DNA from: Elysia chlorotica
Lineage: Eukaryota > Mollusca > Gastropoda > Plakobranchidae
Length of the DNA stretch: 64,000 nt
NCBI GenBank assembly: GCA_003991915.1
Contig: RQTK01000936.1
Span: 13,961 to 77,960 of the forward strand
Direction: 5' to 3'
This document shows positions 33,901 through 45,598 of the stretch, piece after piece (position 1 is the stretch's first letter; each line of letters opens with the position of its first letter). The position numbers and the translations under genes are program-made. Under the pieces are notes generated by a model that was given only the letters and a program-made list of their open reading frames with translations, had not been told where the DNA came from and ran no database searches.

Positions 33901-34719
33901 GCCGGTGCATCCCAACTGATCGTCAGACCAAGAAAAAACGTCCGCGTTAGCTTTGATAAGGCCCCTAATCGCCTCTCTCTCCTCCTCAGTTGCTAACGGG
34001 TCTAGCTGGATGCGGTCTAGGTCGACTCCGGTCATGACGCCTGGTGGGTTTTCTTGTTCACCCGCCGTTTCGACTAAGTTCACAGTGGCAGGCTTTGCTG
34101 GTGATAGCGATCCAAGCCTTTGTGGCGGCTGTATTTGAATGACGTCATTAGAGAAATTATACGCCGTCAGGTGAATAATGCCCTTGACAGGTGAAACCAG
34201 TGTCCGTCTGATGACAAGTCCAGGTGGTAGATCACTCGCTGGCTCAAACAGATAGCTTGCGTTATTGTCGTGTGCACACGTCGCCCCTACTATCAGTGAT
34301 GAGTTAGCGGGCAGGGGCGGTGTCACTCGACTCGCCCGAACCAACCGAGTCGGCTCGCTAGGAGGTGGTAAGTTTGTGAGTCCAGAAAAAGCCTGGACGT
34401 GTTGTAACACATTCATCCCCAGCAGTACAGGTGATGAGTTAACCGGTGTATCCTTCACGACAAAAACAACAACATCGGTGACGTTTTGTTTCTGCACTCT
34501 AATGTCTGCAACAATAAATCCCGCATATGGAATATGAGTCCCATTTGCTGCCAACATTTTGAATGACACTGGGCCTGGGCGGACATCGCATACAGTTCGG
34601 AGCTTTTGTTCATAAAATGCCTCTGATACCGTGGAGACCTGTGACCCAGTGTCAAGTAAAGCTTGCGTCTTTACATCATTGATGAAAATATGTCCTTTAG
34701 GACATGTTGCCGTCGCCAT
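30970..34719 (-). CDS. Ty3/Gypsy Pol polyprotein (element B)
   Basis: A 1,249-codon frame in fossil element B. In order: retropepsin-like protease with LLDTGSQ near residue 23; reverse transcriptase with YLDDLLVF near 436; RNase H with FTDNNP near 660; an HHCC integrase zinc module starting HDCSGHQG near 861 with CLSCQRC; and an integrase core beginning near 925. The order PR-RT-RH-INT identifies Ty3/Gypsy rather than Copia or BEL. Gag and Pol are separate frames, as is common in this family. Confidence 0.93.
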   Translation of the reverse strand: MATATCPKGHIFINDVKTQALLDTGSQVSTVSEAFYEQKLRTVCDVRPGPVSFKMLAANGTHIPYAGFIVADIRVQKQNVTDVVVFVVKDTPVNSSPVLLGMNVLQHVQAFSGLTNLPPPSEPTRLVRASRVTPPLPANSSLIVGATCAHDNNASYLFEPASDLPPGLVIRRTLVSPVKGIIHLTAYNFSNDVIQIQPPQRLGSLSPAKPATVNLVETAGEQENPPGVMTGVDLDRIQLDPLATEEEREAIRGLIKANADVFSWSDDQLGCTGMLKHRIALMSDRPTAQPYRRIPPSMLREVRDHLDSLLEQDIIVPSTSPYAAPIVLVRKKSGELRMCCDYRRLNAITRKDAFPIPRMEECIDALAGAKYFSTLDLASGYHQVEMAEEDREKTAFTTPFGLFEWNRLPFGLANAPAHFSRLMQKVMSDHLFQILIIYLDDLLVFSSTFDEHLIRLQRVFERLREVNLKLHPDKCFVCRPSVSFLGHTLTRDGLKTDQDKVTAVQNFPKPIRVRDVRAFLGLAGYYRRFVKDFASLAKPLHLLLATPHKKDKKPLVDWTPDCENSFNRIKSALTSAPVLGYADFQKPFILEIDASHNGLGAVLSQKQDGQQKVIAYASRGLRKTERNMQNYSSMKLEMLALKWAVVDKFRSYLLGTQFTVFTDNNPLSHLRTAKLGALEQRWEGELAAFNFDVRYRSGKHNVNANTLSRYPTEQPGTDPGWAAVSQVEAFEMSSLPPRTTPLPLLPEAMSSSSTGTSSSSAQVGQPPVRCFTTGVELFERQDITAAQARCSVLKSVMRYLSTNTHPSYQERLDLDRVAVQLLRDRKRLHQKNNLLVREICLGGEKLYQVILPLEMRKTAMRLAHDCSGHQGPERTLEILRRRCYWVGMGRDVLKYCLSCQRCQFAKSPAVKAHQPLQHLTARHPLDILAMDFTQLERATDGKELVMVLTDIFTKWTVAVPVPDQTTKTVVSVLIQEWILKYGAPLQLHSDQGRAFESAVVKELCETYNINKTRTTAYHPAGNGQTERYNKTMFNLLRTLTPGEKRRWPQLLPELVYWYNTTTHSTTGHSPYLLLYGREPRLPIDDLVDAPVEFEDSPPLSAEDYLRRHVQRMSSLHDAVAERVTDTHSRQPGEAQARSTKVRPGDEVLLRAHPAGRNKIQDRYGPVRYRVVTVPTEHGGAYLIEDEETGEQRYATASEIRRYLRSDSETDALDMTAGPTRSADPPADQVPQVVNHRYNLRSRTNNQVSK

Positions 34720-34766
34720 TTCTCTAAACGAGCCTTCCTAAAAAACCCCAGTAATTTGGCTCCTCA

Positions 34767-34805
34767 TTACTGAAGGCGCCCGTTTCCCGCCTGGTATTGT
34801 CGTCG

Positions 34806-34855
<50 letters not shown>

Positions 34856-35855
34856 GCTGTTGTTGCTGGCGACAGGCGGCGGCAAAATGGCCAAGCCTGC
34901 CACAAGTGTAGCAGCGTCTGTCCGCCGGGCCGTCACGACGTCGTCGTTGTTGTTGCTGCTGCTGTTGTTGTTGTGGCCTGTGTGGCTGCCTGTCTGCTTC
35001 CACTTCTCTTTTGAACTGTTGTAGATCGTTCATAGTCTGGGTAAGGCCACTAATGCTCTTTGTATGCTCACTCAGGACTGTTTTGATTGCCTCTCCTTGT
35101 TTGGCCAGCAGTTCCTCCAGGTCGGTGCGACTGAATGTGGTCATGGCACCATGATCCGCCTTCTCAGCTTGTAGACGCACGTTGTCGGATGAGATCCTGC
35201 TGCACGCAAGATCTAATCCGTCATATTTGTGGGGCGTCCACGACAGAACAGTTTTCCTCAATTCTTGAAATGAGGAGTGTGGGTGAAGTGACATCAACTG
35301 TTTGAGGTTAATCCTCAAATGCTCGTCGTGGAGCCCCTCTATGAATTGATTCCTCAAGCAGGCCTCATCCAACTCTGCGAGGTTATGTCGCCTCTGCTGG
35401 CGGTTTAAATCCATGAAGGCTGCGTGTAGCCGTGTTGGGTACTGTCGTACTCCCTCATATCCCTCCTGCCTTGCGCTATGAAACGTAAGGGACAGGTTGC
35501 TCAGTGACCTCCTGTCACCGTACGTCTCTTGTAACGCCTCCAGCAAGGCTGCCTTGTCACCTTGGCCAACGCCCTGGCAACGGAGCTCGTCTCTGACCTC
35601 GTTTCCAAGGTGCGACCAGAGATAGGCCGCCTTCTCCGTATCCGCCTGGCCGGGACGTTGAGCCCAGGCCGCCTTAACGTCTTCCAGGAACCTCTCTAGG
35701 TCCTGGTGACCTGCTTGGCCATCAAAACGCCGAACAGACCGCTCCAGTTGTGGGATAATAACAATCTGGCTGGTCTGTGGTGTCCTGAGTCCCTCTTCGG
35801 CGGCCATCACTCCTGGTTGGGTTTCCCTACTGGCCCTACCTCTAGTGTTCATCAA
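34767..35855 (-). CDS. Ty3/Gypsy Gag protein (element B)
   Basis: A 362-codon frame just before Pol. It has a capsid-like helical region with RRFDGQAGHQDLERFLEDVK and YGDRRSLSNLSLTFHSARQ, and a coiled stretch. A single CCHC zinc knuckle (CYTCGRLGHFAAAC) lies between glutamine-rich tracts encoded by GTT/GCT repeats. This is the nucleocapsid layout of Ty3/Gypsy elements. Confidence 0.9.
34800..34865. repeat. (GTT)n tract coding poly-Gln in Gag
   Basis: A near-pure trinucleotide run within the C-terminal Gag region, translated as glutamine on the minus strand. Confidence 0.9.
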
Positions 35856-36075
35856 ACTCGAACCAACGTGCTATGACAAACTCTACCCCTTAACCAATAC
35901 CAAAAGAAACTATTTTACCAAACGTCGAACAAGCTTCAAAATAGCAAAAATCTAACTCGAACAATCTAACGCTATAAACTATCACAAAACTCAAAGAATG
36001 TATCTCCACAAAAACAACCAAAAACAAATTCAACTCAATTCCGGATAACAGACTATCCAAAACCAATTCTACTCA

Positions 36076-36093
36076 ACCCTGCTCGCAGCGCCA
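36076..36093 (-). other. Primer-binding-type site of element B
   Basis: On the minus strand, two bases after the LTR end comes TGGCGCTGCGAGCAGGG, which starts with TGG as tRNA-primed sites do. The same sequence sits beside the LTRs at 38868 and 43011. The priming tRNA was not identified. Confidence 0.6.
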
Positions 36094-36095
36094 AG

Positions 36096-37800
36096 TGTGA
36101 CCGTGTGGACCTTATGGATTGTTTGTTTGTTATATGCAAAAACAATATGCTGTGATCATTAGTTTTCAATTAAACTAGAAACAACACACACTTACGTAAC
36201 TCAATAAAAACAAGTAAAGCACACAGATAAGGTTGGGTAGAATGGAATGTGGCACAAGACCACGGAGTTGTTTATTAAAAATTTATCTAACAAATAATTG
36301 AATGCCACAAAGGCTACTGAGTACTATAGAGTAAATACGATAGAGACTCAAGTCAAACTGGGTCACACTCAAAATAGTAATTTCACGAAATTACAAACTC
36401 AATTGACACTTATCGCACAAAGCGTTAAAATCTCAAATACAATAGCAATAGAACCCTACAGCTGAAACAGCTATTAATCTACAGCGTTAAGACAGAACTA
36501 AATCTCGACTCAATAGCGTTCACACAGAACTAAATATCAAATGCAATAGTGTTCTAACAGAACTAAACTTGAGCTCAGAACTAAACTGAAATCAGAGCTA
36601 ACACTGAAATAGAACTTAAACTTAAAGTTAAACTAGAACACAACTACCAGTGAAACTAGAATAGAACTAAAAGTAGAATAGAACTAGAACTAAAATAAAA
36701 ATAACACTAGAACTAAAACTTAAACCAGATTTAAAACTAGAATTCAGTACAAAACTAAACTAGATTGTAACTTAAACCCAACCAGGAGGTACATAAAACC
36801 TGCCCTTGTTCATAAGGCGAAGTCACACAACAAAATGCACTTCAATCGTCAAAATCACTCACGGCGTATATATCCAATGGTACAACGTACAATAATTCAA
36901 CTCCCAGTGACGCCACTGACGGGTAAGACTGAAGAAAGTACTAAAATAAAACAGATTCAACCGTGGAACAAACTGGCAGGGCTTCCGCTGGACGGAGAAA
37001 ACAAGGAACTTCGATAGCAAAATCATGGGTTTATAAGGCCCACAGCCAGTCGGCAAGTTCCCTGCACAAAGGAGTTCCCTGGCTAACGGAGAAATCCCCA
37101 AGTCAAAGAGTCTGGAAACCCAGTGCCGACCGGAGTGACCGGAGGCTGGGTCGACCACCTGGACAGAGCACTCGGGAGATGCAACTGTCCAGGGGAAAGA
37201 AAATTCCCCACACCGACCGACATTAAAGTTAAACGGCCGAAATCTGGAAACCCAGGACCGACCAGAGTGACCAGAGGCTGGTTCGACCACCTGGACAGAG
37301 CACTCGGGAGATGCAACTGTCCAGGGGAAGAAATCTACTCACACCGACCGACATTAAAAGTCCGAAATCTGGGGAAATGACCACGATCAAAGTAGTCCAT
37401 TTCCCTGTTCCTAAAAACATTAAAGAAAACGTAATCCGACCACCGCCTCAAACTAAACCCTGTCAATGTAAACTAAAAGAGGCGTGGCCAAACTACGCGT
37501 CTAAGGATCCCAGACCTTAGACTCAATGTGAGCAGAGGTTCAATCTTCCTACGTAACGACCAGACTCTTGACTGACAGCTCACAGAAAGCCAGAGAACCA
37601 AATAGCCAATAAAATCAATGTACATGGCGATAGAACAAAAACTGGATACATACAAGATGTAGCAATTAAACTCATATTCAAGTATACAGACACACACACA
37701 CACACACACACACACGTGTAGTACCATCTCTAAAACACACAGCTAAAATACCAAGACCCACAAGGGTTACAAACCATCAATTAAAAAAGAATAAATCTAT
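36096..37800 (-). repeat. LTR copy B' (5' LTR of element B, partial)
   Basis: It begins TGTGACCGTGTGGACC and matches LTR B closely along its length. At its outer edge it abuts the Gag region of the neighbouring copy. Confidence 0.88.
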
Positions 37801-38867
37801 AAGTCTCTGTAAGGCTACTAATTATTTCTGCCTGCTCCCGGATCACTGCTTTAAGCGTCTCTTCTTGTTTAGCCAGCAGCTCTTCCAGGTCGGTGCGACT
37901 GAATGTGTTCATGGCACCATGATCCGCCTTCTCACGCACGTGGTCGGACGAGATCCGACTGCACGCTAGATCTACTCCGTCATATTTGTGGGGGGTCCAC
38001 GACAGCACAGTTTTCCGCAGTTCTTGGAAAGAGGAGTGCGGGTGCAGTGACATCAACTGTTTGAGGTTAATCCTCAAATGCTCGTCGTGGAGCCCTTCTA
38101 TGAATTGATTCCTCAAGCAGGCCTCGTCCAGCTCTGCGAGATTATGCCGCCTCTGCTGGCGGTTTAAATCCATGAAGGCTGTGTGTAAACGAGTGGAGTA
38201 CTGTCGTACTCCCTCGTATCCCTCCTGCCTAGCGCTGTGAAACGCAAGGGACAGGTGGCTCAGTGATCTCCTGTCACCGTACGTTTCCTGTAACGCCTCC
38301 AACAGCGCTGTCTTGTCATCTTGGCCAACGCCCTGGCAACGGAGCTCGTCTCTAACATCGTTGCCCAGGTGCGACAAGAGATAGGCCGCTTTCTCTGGAT
38401 CAGCCTGGTCGGGACGTCGAGCCCAGGCCGCCTCTACTTCATCCAGGAATCTCTCTAGGTCCTGGTGATCGGCCTGCCCATCAAACCACCGGACAGACCG
38501 CTCCAGTTGTGGGATGATCACAATCTGGCTGGTCTGTGGTGTCCTAGAACCCTCTTCGGCGGCCATCACTCCTGGTTGGGTTTCCCTTACTAAAGCCTAT
38601 TCTAACTTGTACAAAGTACAACTCAAACTATTACACCAAACCTCGAACAAATAACACAAGAAGCAAACTCTATCCCTTAACCAATACCAAAAGAAACTAG
38701 TTTACCAAACGTCGAACAAGCTTCAAAATAGCAAAACTCTAACTCGAACAATCTAACGCTATAAACTATCACGAAACTCCAAGACAATCTCCACAAAAAA
38801 ATCTACTCAACTCCAGATAAAAGACTATCCAAAACCAATTCTACTCAACCCTGCTCGCAGCGCCAAG
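37801..38867 (-). mobile_element. Gag-region fragment, element C
   Basis: This fossil piece of the same Ty3/Gypsy family carries the N-terminal and middle Gag region (start near 38569), leader and primer-binding-type site leading into the LTR at 38868. It lacks Pol. Its Gag reads closer to that of element D than to B. Confidence 0.85.
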
Positions 38868-41092
38868 TGTGACCGTGTGGTGTACCTTATGGGTTGGTTT
38901 GTTTGTTAAAAAAATAACCATATGCTGTGATCATTAGCTTTTCATTTAAAAAAAAAAACTAGAAACAACACAAACTTACGTAACTCAATAAAACAATTAA
39001 AGCACACAGATAAGGTTGAGTAGAATGGAATGTGGCACAAGACCACGGAGTTGTTTATTAAAAAGTTATCTAACAAATAATTGAATGCCACAAAGGCTAC
39101 TATAGAGTAAATACGATAGAGACTCAAATTGGGTCACACTCAAAATAGTAATTTCACGAAATTACAAACTCAATTAGTCAATAGCAACAATAGACAGTTT
39201 TCGCACAAAGCGTTAAATTCTCAAGTACAATAGCAATCGAACTCTAAAGCCAAAACAACTATAAGCCTACAGCGTTCACACAGAACTAGATATCTAACCA
39301 ATAGCGTTCACACAGAACTAAATATAGAATCAAATAGCTTTAGTCCAACGTCAAACTTTAACAGTAAACTTAAACTTGGAATCAGAACCAGAACTCAGTT
39401 CAAACTAGAACCAGAAAATAAAGCTAATCTGAAATCAGATCTAAAACTAGAATAGAACTAAAAATAGAGGTAACACTAGAACTAGAATAGAACTAGAACT
39501 TGAAGTCTAAAACCAAACAAGCCAAGTCCTATCGTCTTCCAGGTCTAAGCGGGCCGATAGGAAGCCACGACGATACGAAGAAAATCCAGGGCATTCGAGT
39601 TTGACCCAGATATAGGTCAGGAACCCCCACCTATTCGGTAAGATTACGCAATCCGGCTGCTGAAAGTAGCGTCCTGCTATGGTTGTCCACTTCGCAAAGC
39701 CTGAAATTAAAATAAGATACGGTAATGTTACTAAAAGCAATACAGGGGGAATAACTCTAAAACCTCAAGGGTCACCAGTACTGCTATGGCCTGCTGACTC
39801 CTAGAGCCAGTCCACAGCCAAGCCTAACAGTATACATTGTACTAGTACTGAGGCTGGTCAAGACATCTAGATCACCTAAGTCCATCATAGCTTGCTGTTA
39901 GAACTAAGCAAATAATAAAACTGAGGTCGGCGCGTGAGCGCTACAACTCTAGCAAGCACATGTGATACCATTTACTATAAGCATAACTTTTACATCAAAA
40001 TACTTAATTAATACAGGGGAAAAATATATTTCAAAATTTCAACTCACCCTTGCTCATAAGGCGAAGTCACACAACAAAATGCACTTCAATCGTCAAAATC
40101 ACTCACGGCGTATGCACCCAATGGTGAAATAATAAACGTACAATAATTCAATTCCCAGTGACGGGTAAGACTGAAGAAAGTACTAAAATAAAACAGATAC
40201 AGCCGTGGAATAAACTGGCAGGGCTTCCGCTGGACGGAGAAAACAATGAACTAGCATCGCAAAATCATGGGCTTATAAGGCCCACAGCCAGTCGGCAAGT
40301 TCCCTGCACAAAGGAGTTCCCTGGCTAACGGAGAAATCCCCAAGTCAAAGAGTCTGGAAACCCAGTGCCGACCGGAGCGACCGGCGGCTGGGTCGACCAC
40401 CTGGACAGAGCACTCGGGAGCATGCAAGGAGTTCCCTGGCTAACGGAGAAATCCCCAAGTCAAAGAGTCTGGAAACCCAGTGCCGACCGGAGCGACCGGC
40501 GGCTGGGTCGACCACCTGGACAGAGCACTCGGGAGATGCGAAATCTACTCACACCGACCGACATTAAAAGGCCGAAGTCTGGGGGACTGACCACGATCAA
40601 AGTAGTCAATTTCCCTGTTCCTAAAAACATTAAAGAAAACGTAATCCGACCACCGCCTCAAACTAAACCCTGTCAATGTAGACTAAAAGAGGCGTGGCCA
40701 AACTACGCGTCTAAGGATCCCAGACCTTAGACTCAATCTGAGCAGAGGTTCAATCTTCATACGTAACGACCAGACTCTTGACTGACAGCTCACAGAAAAC
40801 CAGAGAACAAAATAGCCAATAAAATCAAAGCATAAGTCCACTCGTACATGTACATGGCGATTGAACTGGATACATACATGTAGCAATTAAACTCATGCAA
40901 GTATACACACACACACACACACACATACAAGTGTAGTGTCATCTCTAAAACACACAGTTGAAATACTTAGACCCGCAAGGGTTACAAACCACCAATCAAA
41001 AAATGAATAAATCTATACCAAAACGTATTAATAAAGAATTTTTAAGTTTACCAAGTAAATAATTACTTAACCAAATCTGTCACCCGCTCACA
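38868..41092 (-). repeat. LTR copy C, complete at both ends, with an insertion
   Basis: It runs from TGTGACCGTG to CCGCTCACA and is about 460 bp longer than LTR B because foreign DNA lies inside at about 39519-40046. It serves as right-hand LTR for the C fragment and left-hand LTR for element D. It carries the TGTACC variant. Confidence 0.85.
39519..40046. repeat. Foreign segment inside LTR C
   Basis: About 530 bp are unrelated to the LTR. Part of it (about 39703-39873) matches 45599-45766 outside the cluster, sharing the phrases AACTCT…AAGGGTCACCA and GAGGCTGGTCAAGACATCTA. Confidence 0.7.
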
Positions 41093-43010
41093 TCCACCCC
41101 TACCAATTTGAATTGTTACTTCCACGTAACAATGTAGGAAATTAAACAAAAAAATTCCAATAACACTATAAATAACATCTTGTACTACCAATAAAAATAA
41201 CTTTACTACTACCCCATCACACAGACGATCCACAGACTTTCCACACTCAGAGTCACAGTCACACAGACACTTGATTGTCCGCAGGTGATCTCAGGTGAGT
41301 CGCGTCTTGGGGCACTTGACCTGATGGCGACTCAGTTGACCGGGTGGGGGCTGAGGTCATATCGGGGGCGTCCGACCTGTCCTTAATCTCGTTGCGCCCC
41401 GCTGGGTGAGCTCGCAGTAGCACCTCACCTCCGGGGCGGATCTGCGTAGACCCAGCTTGTGCCTTGTCTCTCTTCCGGAATCGGCAGGACCGAGCAAAAT
41501 GTCCGGATCTGCCACAATAAAAACACAATCTGTGGTTAGGCCGTGATTGGTGCCAAGGTCGACGACACTGTGATCGGTTCTCTCTCGTGCTGATGCCCAC
41601 CTGTCCCTTTGAACCAGGTGTTCTCGCCTTACTGTTGCGGGAGGCCTGGACACCCCATTCCACAGTCTGGCTCCGAACTACGGAAGGGTGCCAGTCATAC
41701 GTCTCCCTCTGCTGCTGTGGGAGCCGCTGCCCCCCCTGGCGAAAAGCGGCGGGCCATTGTTGATGATGTCGTTGCTGCCTACCCTGGCGACAGACGGCAG
41801 CAAAATGGCCTAGCCTGCCACAAGTGTAACAGCGTCTGTCCGCCGGGCCGTCACGGCGTCGTCGTTGTTGTTGCTGCTGGTGTTGTTGTTGTGGCCTGGG
41901 AGACTGCCTGTCTGCTTCCACTTCTCTTTTGAACTGTTGTAGCTCGTTTACAGTCTCTGTAAGGCTACTAATTATTTCTGCCTGCTCCCGGATCACTGCT
42001 TTAAGCGTCTCTTCTTGTTTAGCCAGCAGCTCTTCCAGGTCGGTGCGACTGAATGCATTCGCGGCACCATGATCCGCCTTCTCACGCACGTGGTCGGACG
42101 AGATCCGACTGCACGCTAGATCTAATCCGTCATATTTGTGAGGAGTCCACGACAGAACAGTATTCCTCAAATCTTGAAAAGAGGAGTGAGGATGAAGAGA
42201 AATAAACTGTTTGAGGTTAATCCTCAAAAGATCATCGTGGAGCCCATCAATGAAAAGATAACTCAAACAGGCCTCAAAAAATAAAACTATGCAAGATTAT
42301 GACGACTCTGCTGGCGGTTAAAATCCATGAAGGCTGAGTGAAAACGAGTAGAGTACTATCGAACACCATCATAACCCTCCTGCCTAGCGCTATAAAACGC
42401 AAGGGACAGGTAGCTCAGTGATCTCCTGTCACCGTACGTTTCCTGTAACGCCTCCAACAGCGCTGTCTTGTCATCTTGGCCAACGCCCTGGCAACGGAGC
42501 TCGTCTCGCACATCGTTTCCAAGGTGCGACCAGAGATAAGCCGCCTTCTCCGTATCCGCCTGGCCGGGACGTTGCGCCCAAGCCGCCTTAACGTCTACCA
42601 GGAACCTATCAAGGTCCTGGTGACCTGCTTGGCCATCAAAACGCCGAACAGACCGCTCAAATTGAGGAATAATAACAATCTGACTGGTCTGTGGAGTCCT
42701 AGAAACCCTCTACAGCGGCCATCACTCCTGGTTGGGTTTACATACTGACCCTACCTCTAGTGTTAATCAAAAAATAAAACATACGTGCTAAGACAAACTC
42801 TACCTCTAAACCAATACCAAAAGAAACTAGTTTATCAAACGTCGAACAAGCTAAAAAATAGCAAAACTCTATCTCGAACAATCTAACGCAATAAACTAAC
42901 ACGAAACTCAAAGACAATCTCCACAAAAACAATCAAAAACCAATTCAACTCAACTCCAGATAAAAGACTATCCAAAACCAATTCTACTCAACCCTGCTCG
43001 CAGCGCCAAG
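41093..43010 (-). mobile_element. Shortened internal region, element D
   Basis: A fossil internal region of the same family lies between LTR C and LTR D. It has the polypurine-type tract, a 335-codon frame (41259-42266), leader and primer-binding-type site. The frame holds the C-terminal half of Gag, two CCHC knuckles (CYTCGRLGHFAAVC and CFYCGRSGHFARSC) and the tail of Pol (VLLRAHPAGRN). Protease, RT and integrase are not present, so this would be a non-autonomous derivative. It looks broken in a few places. Confidence 0.8.
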
Positions 43011-43457
43011 TGTGACCGTGTGGACCTTATGGGTTGGTTTGTTTGTTATACAAAAATAACCCATATGCTGTGATCATTAGCTTTTAATAAAAAAAAACTA
43101 GAAACAGAACAAACTTACGTAACTCAATAAAAACAAGTAAAGCACACAGATAAGGTTGAGTAGAATGGAATGTGGCACAAGACCACGGAGTTGTTTATTA
43201 AAAAATTAACTAACAAATAAAAGAATGCCACAAAGGCTACTATAGAGTAAATACGATAAAAAATAAAAAACAAAAAGGGTCACACTAAAAAAAATAATTA
43301 CACGAAATTACAAAACTCAATTAATCAAAAGCAACAATAGACACTAATCAGCACAAAGCGATAAAATCTCAAAAACAATAGCAATAGAACACTACAGCAA
43401 AAACAACTATAAAATCAACAGCGTTCACACAGAACTAGATATCTAAACAATAGCGTT
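43011..43457 (-). repeat. LTR copy D (partial)
   Basis: It starts TGTGACCGTGTGGACC beside the primer-binding-type site of element D and is interrupted after about 450 bp by LTR E. Confidence 0.85.
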
Positions 43458-43462
43458 ATATA

Positions 43463-44194
43463 TGTGACCGTGTGGTGTACCTTATGGGTTGGTTTGTTTA
43501 TACAAAATAACAATATGCTGTGATCATTAGCTTTTAATAAAAAACTAGAAACAAGACAAACTTACGTAACTCAATAAAACAAGTAAAGCACACAGATAAG
43601 GTTGAGTAGAATGGAATGTGGCACAAGACCACGGAGTTGTTTATTAAAAAGTTATCTAACAAATAAATGAATGCCACAAAGGCTACTATAGAAAATAGAG
43701 AAAATACGATAGACTCAAAAGTCAAAAACTGGGTCACACTCAAATAAGTAATTAGAAATACAAAACTCAATTAGTAAATAGCGACAATAGACAGTTTTCG
43801 CACAAAGCGTTAAAAATCTCAAATACAATAGCAATAGAACCTTACAACTGAAACAGCTATTTATCTACAGCGTTCAGACAGAACTAAATCTCGACTCAAT
43901 AGCGTTCACACAGAACTAGATATCTAACCAATGGCGTTCACACAGAACTAATAGAATACAAATAGCTTTAGTAAATAGTCAAACTTAAACAGTAAACTTA
44001 AACTTGGAATCAGAACCAGAACTCAGTTCAAACTAGAACCAGAAAGTAAAGCTAATCTGAAATCAGATCTAAACTAGAATAGAACTAAAAATAACACTAG
44101 AATAGAGCTTAAATGCAAACTGAAATCCAAACTACAGTACAGAATCAACTTAAACTTACACTACAACCCAACCAGGAGGTACATAAAACCTGCC
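43463..44194 (-). repeat. LTR copy E (partial)
   Basis: It starts TGTGACCGTGTGGTGTACC directly after an ATATA, like LTR A. It matches the family for about 730 bp and then gives way to unrelated DNA. Confidence 0.85.
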
Positions 44195-44929
44195 TAAAAA
44201 ATGAGATCATATAAAAAGAAGTGTCAGTGAACAACATACATGTATTACATAAATCATTATGTCAATGCAACGAAGTCAAGGTGAGTCAAGGATAGACACC
44301 CAACAAATACGTAACTCGTACAAGTTACAAGTCACAACAGCATTGGTACCACTATAACTAGAAGTAGTGCTACCAGGAATTTATTAATAGCGTTCGAATC
44401 TAGGTCACTGGTCTACCAGGACCTGTAGTCTATGCTAGAGCGGTGATGTAATGTCACGTAGCTTCCACACTTTAGCATCACTAAGACGGCTGACGTGCGC
44501 TGCCCATATGATTGAAGCGAGCGCAGTCATTGGTCCAACTAACCCAGGTTAGGTGGCGTCCCTACTGGATGGCCCGCCCACAACTCTGACAACTGACCAC
44601 TGGTCAGGAGATTTTTGGGGGTGTCTATAGTCAAACTGTTGAACGCACTCTTTCATTAACTGGCTTCACCAAGCTTTCATAATTTATTTTGTGTACGCTA
44701 ATCGTGCCTGTCTCAATTCTTTTAAATATGATCATTTGTTTTGTATTGTAACATATAAAATATTAAATGCAATTTCTTAATTGTTACTTACTCACTGAGA
44801 GTAACACTTAGCCTAATACTGTAATAGTGCTCATAATAATGAAAAGGATAAAATATACAATCTTAATTATGAATTAAGAATGTTAGATATCATCTACGGT
44901 AAATTACAACCTAATGTATTCTTAGCACT

Positions 44930-45076
44930 TAGTACAGAGGATACCAAATCATAATAAAATGTCAATCAACGACCCAAGGACAACTAGTAGAAGTTTACTC
45001 TTTCTCTCAGTACACATAGTACAGAGGATACCAAATCATAATGAAATGTCAATCAACGACCCAAGGACAACTAGTA
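44930..45076 (+). repeat. Two tandem units, period 87 bp
   Basis: TAGTACAGAGGATACCAAAT … GACAACTAGTA occurs twice, 87 bp apart, with one base difference over 60 bp. Confidence 0.85.
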
Positions 45077-45598
45077 CATATTAGTACATCCTACTAAAAA
45101 GTAAACAATAAAATTGGGTCAAACCAGTGAACGTATTTACCCAAACTTTAGTGAAACCAACCAGGGAAGTGGGGAGGATATGAAGCGTCCACCACTCGCG
45201 GTGTCTTACGTCACTAGACTCTTAGATCTACCAGACCTGGCCCAAAGGGGTAGACTACTCTGGGATCTCAGTAGTACATTGTACCACACTAAGGGCAGAT
45301 AACTAAGGGTAGGCACTATCATACACCTAACCAAGGGCAAATAATCCAAACATGCGAAGCCTGACACTCTGTGAACAGGTCAGGGGCGCTAACTACTCAG
45401 GCCTACAGCGTGAGTCCCACTGCGCATAGCGCGATTCATACTATCATAGTACAAAATATCTAGCCAAAGCTAGGTAAAACAATAATTAAACAAGTCACCA
45501 AATTAAAGAGGGGGAGTTTAACTTTAACCCACACGCATAGTCACATAATCAGACTAAAGTACAAAAAATACCCAAAAGGTTACGTACCCGTAGGAAGG

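Larger units (their letters stand above)
29021..37800 (-). mobile_element. Ty3/Gypsy LTR retrotransposon, element B
   Basis: An old virus-like element (Metaviridae) on the minus strand. Order from right to left: LTR (36096-37800, partial), primer-binding-type site just inside it, Gag, Pol, polypurine tract, complete LTR (29021-30786). The coding part looks whole. The two LTRs differ at only about 2 of the first 145 bases, which points to a young insertion. Its outer right side passes straight into a related copy, so no target duplication can be read. Confidence 0.9.

Noticed and set aside
34797-35024. Plus-strand poly-Leu frame opposite the Gag gene
   Set aside because: It is the antisense reading of the glutamine repeats in Gag.
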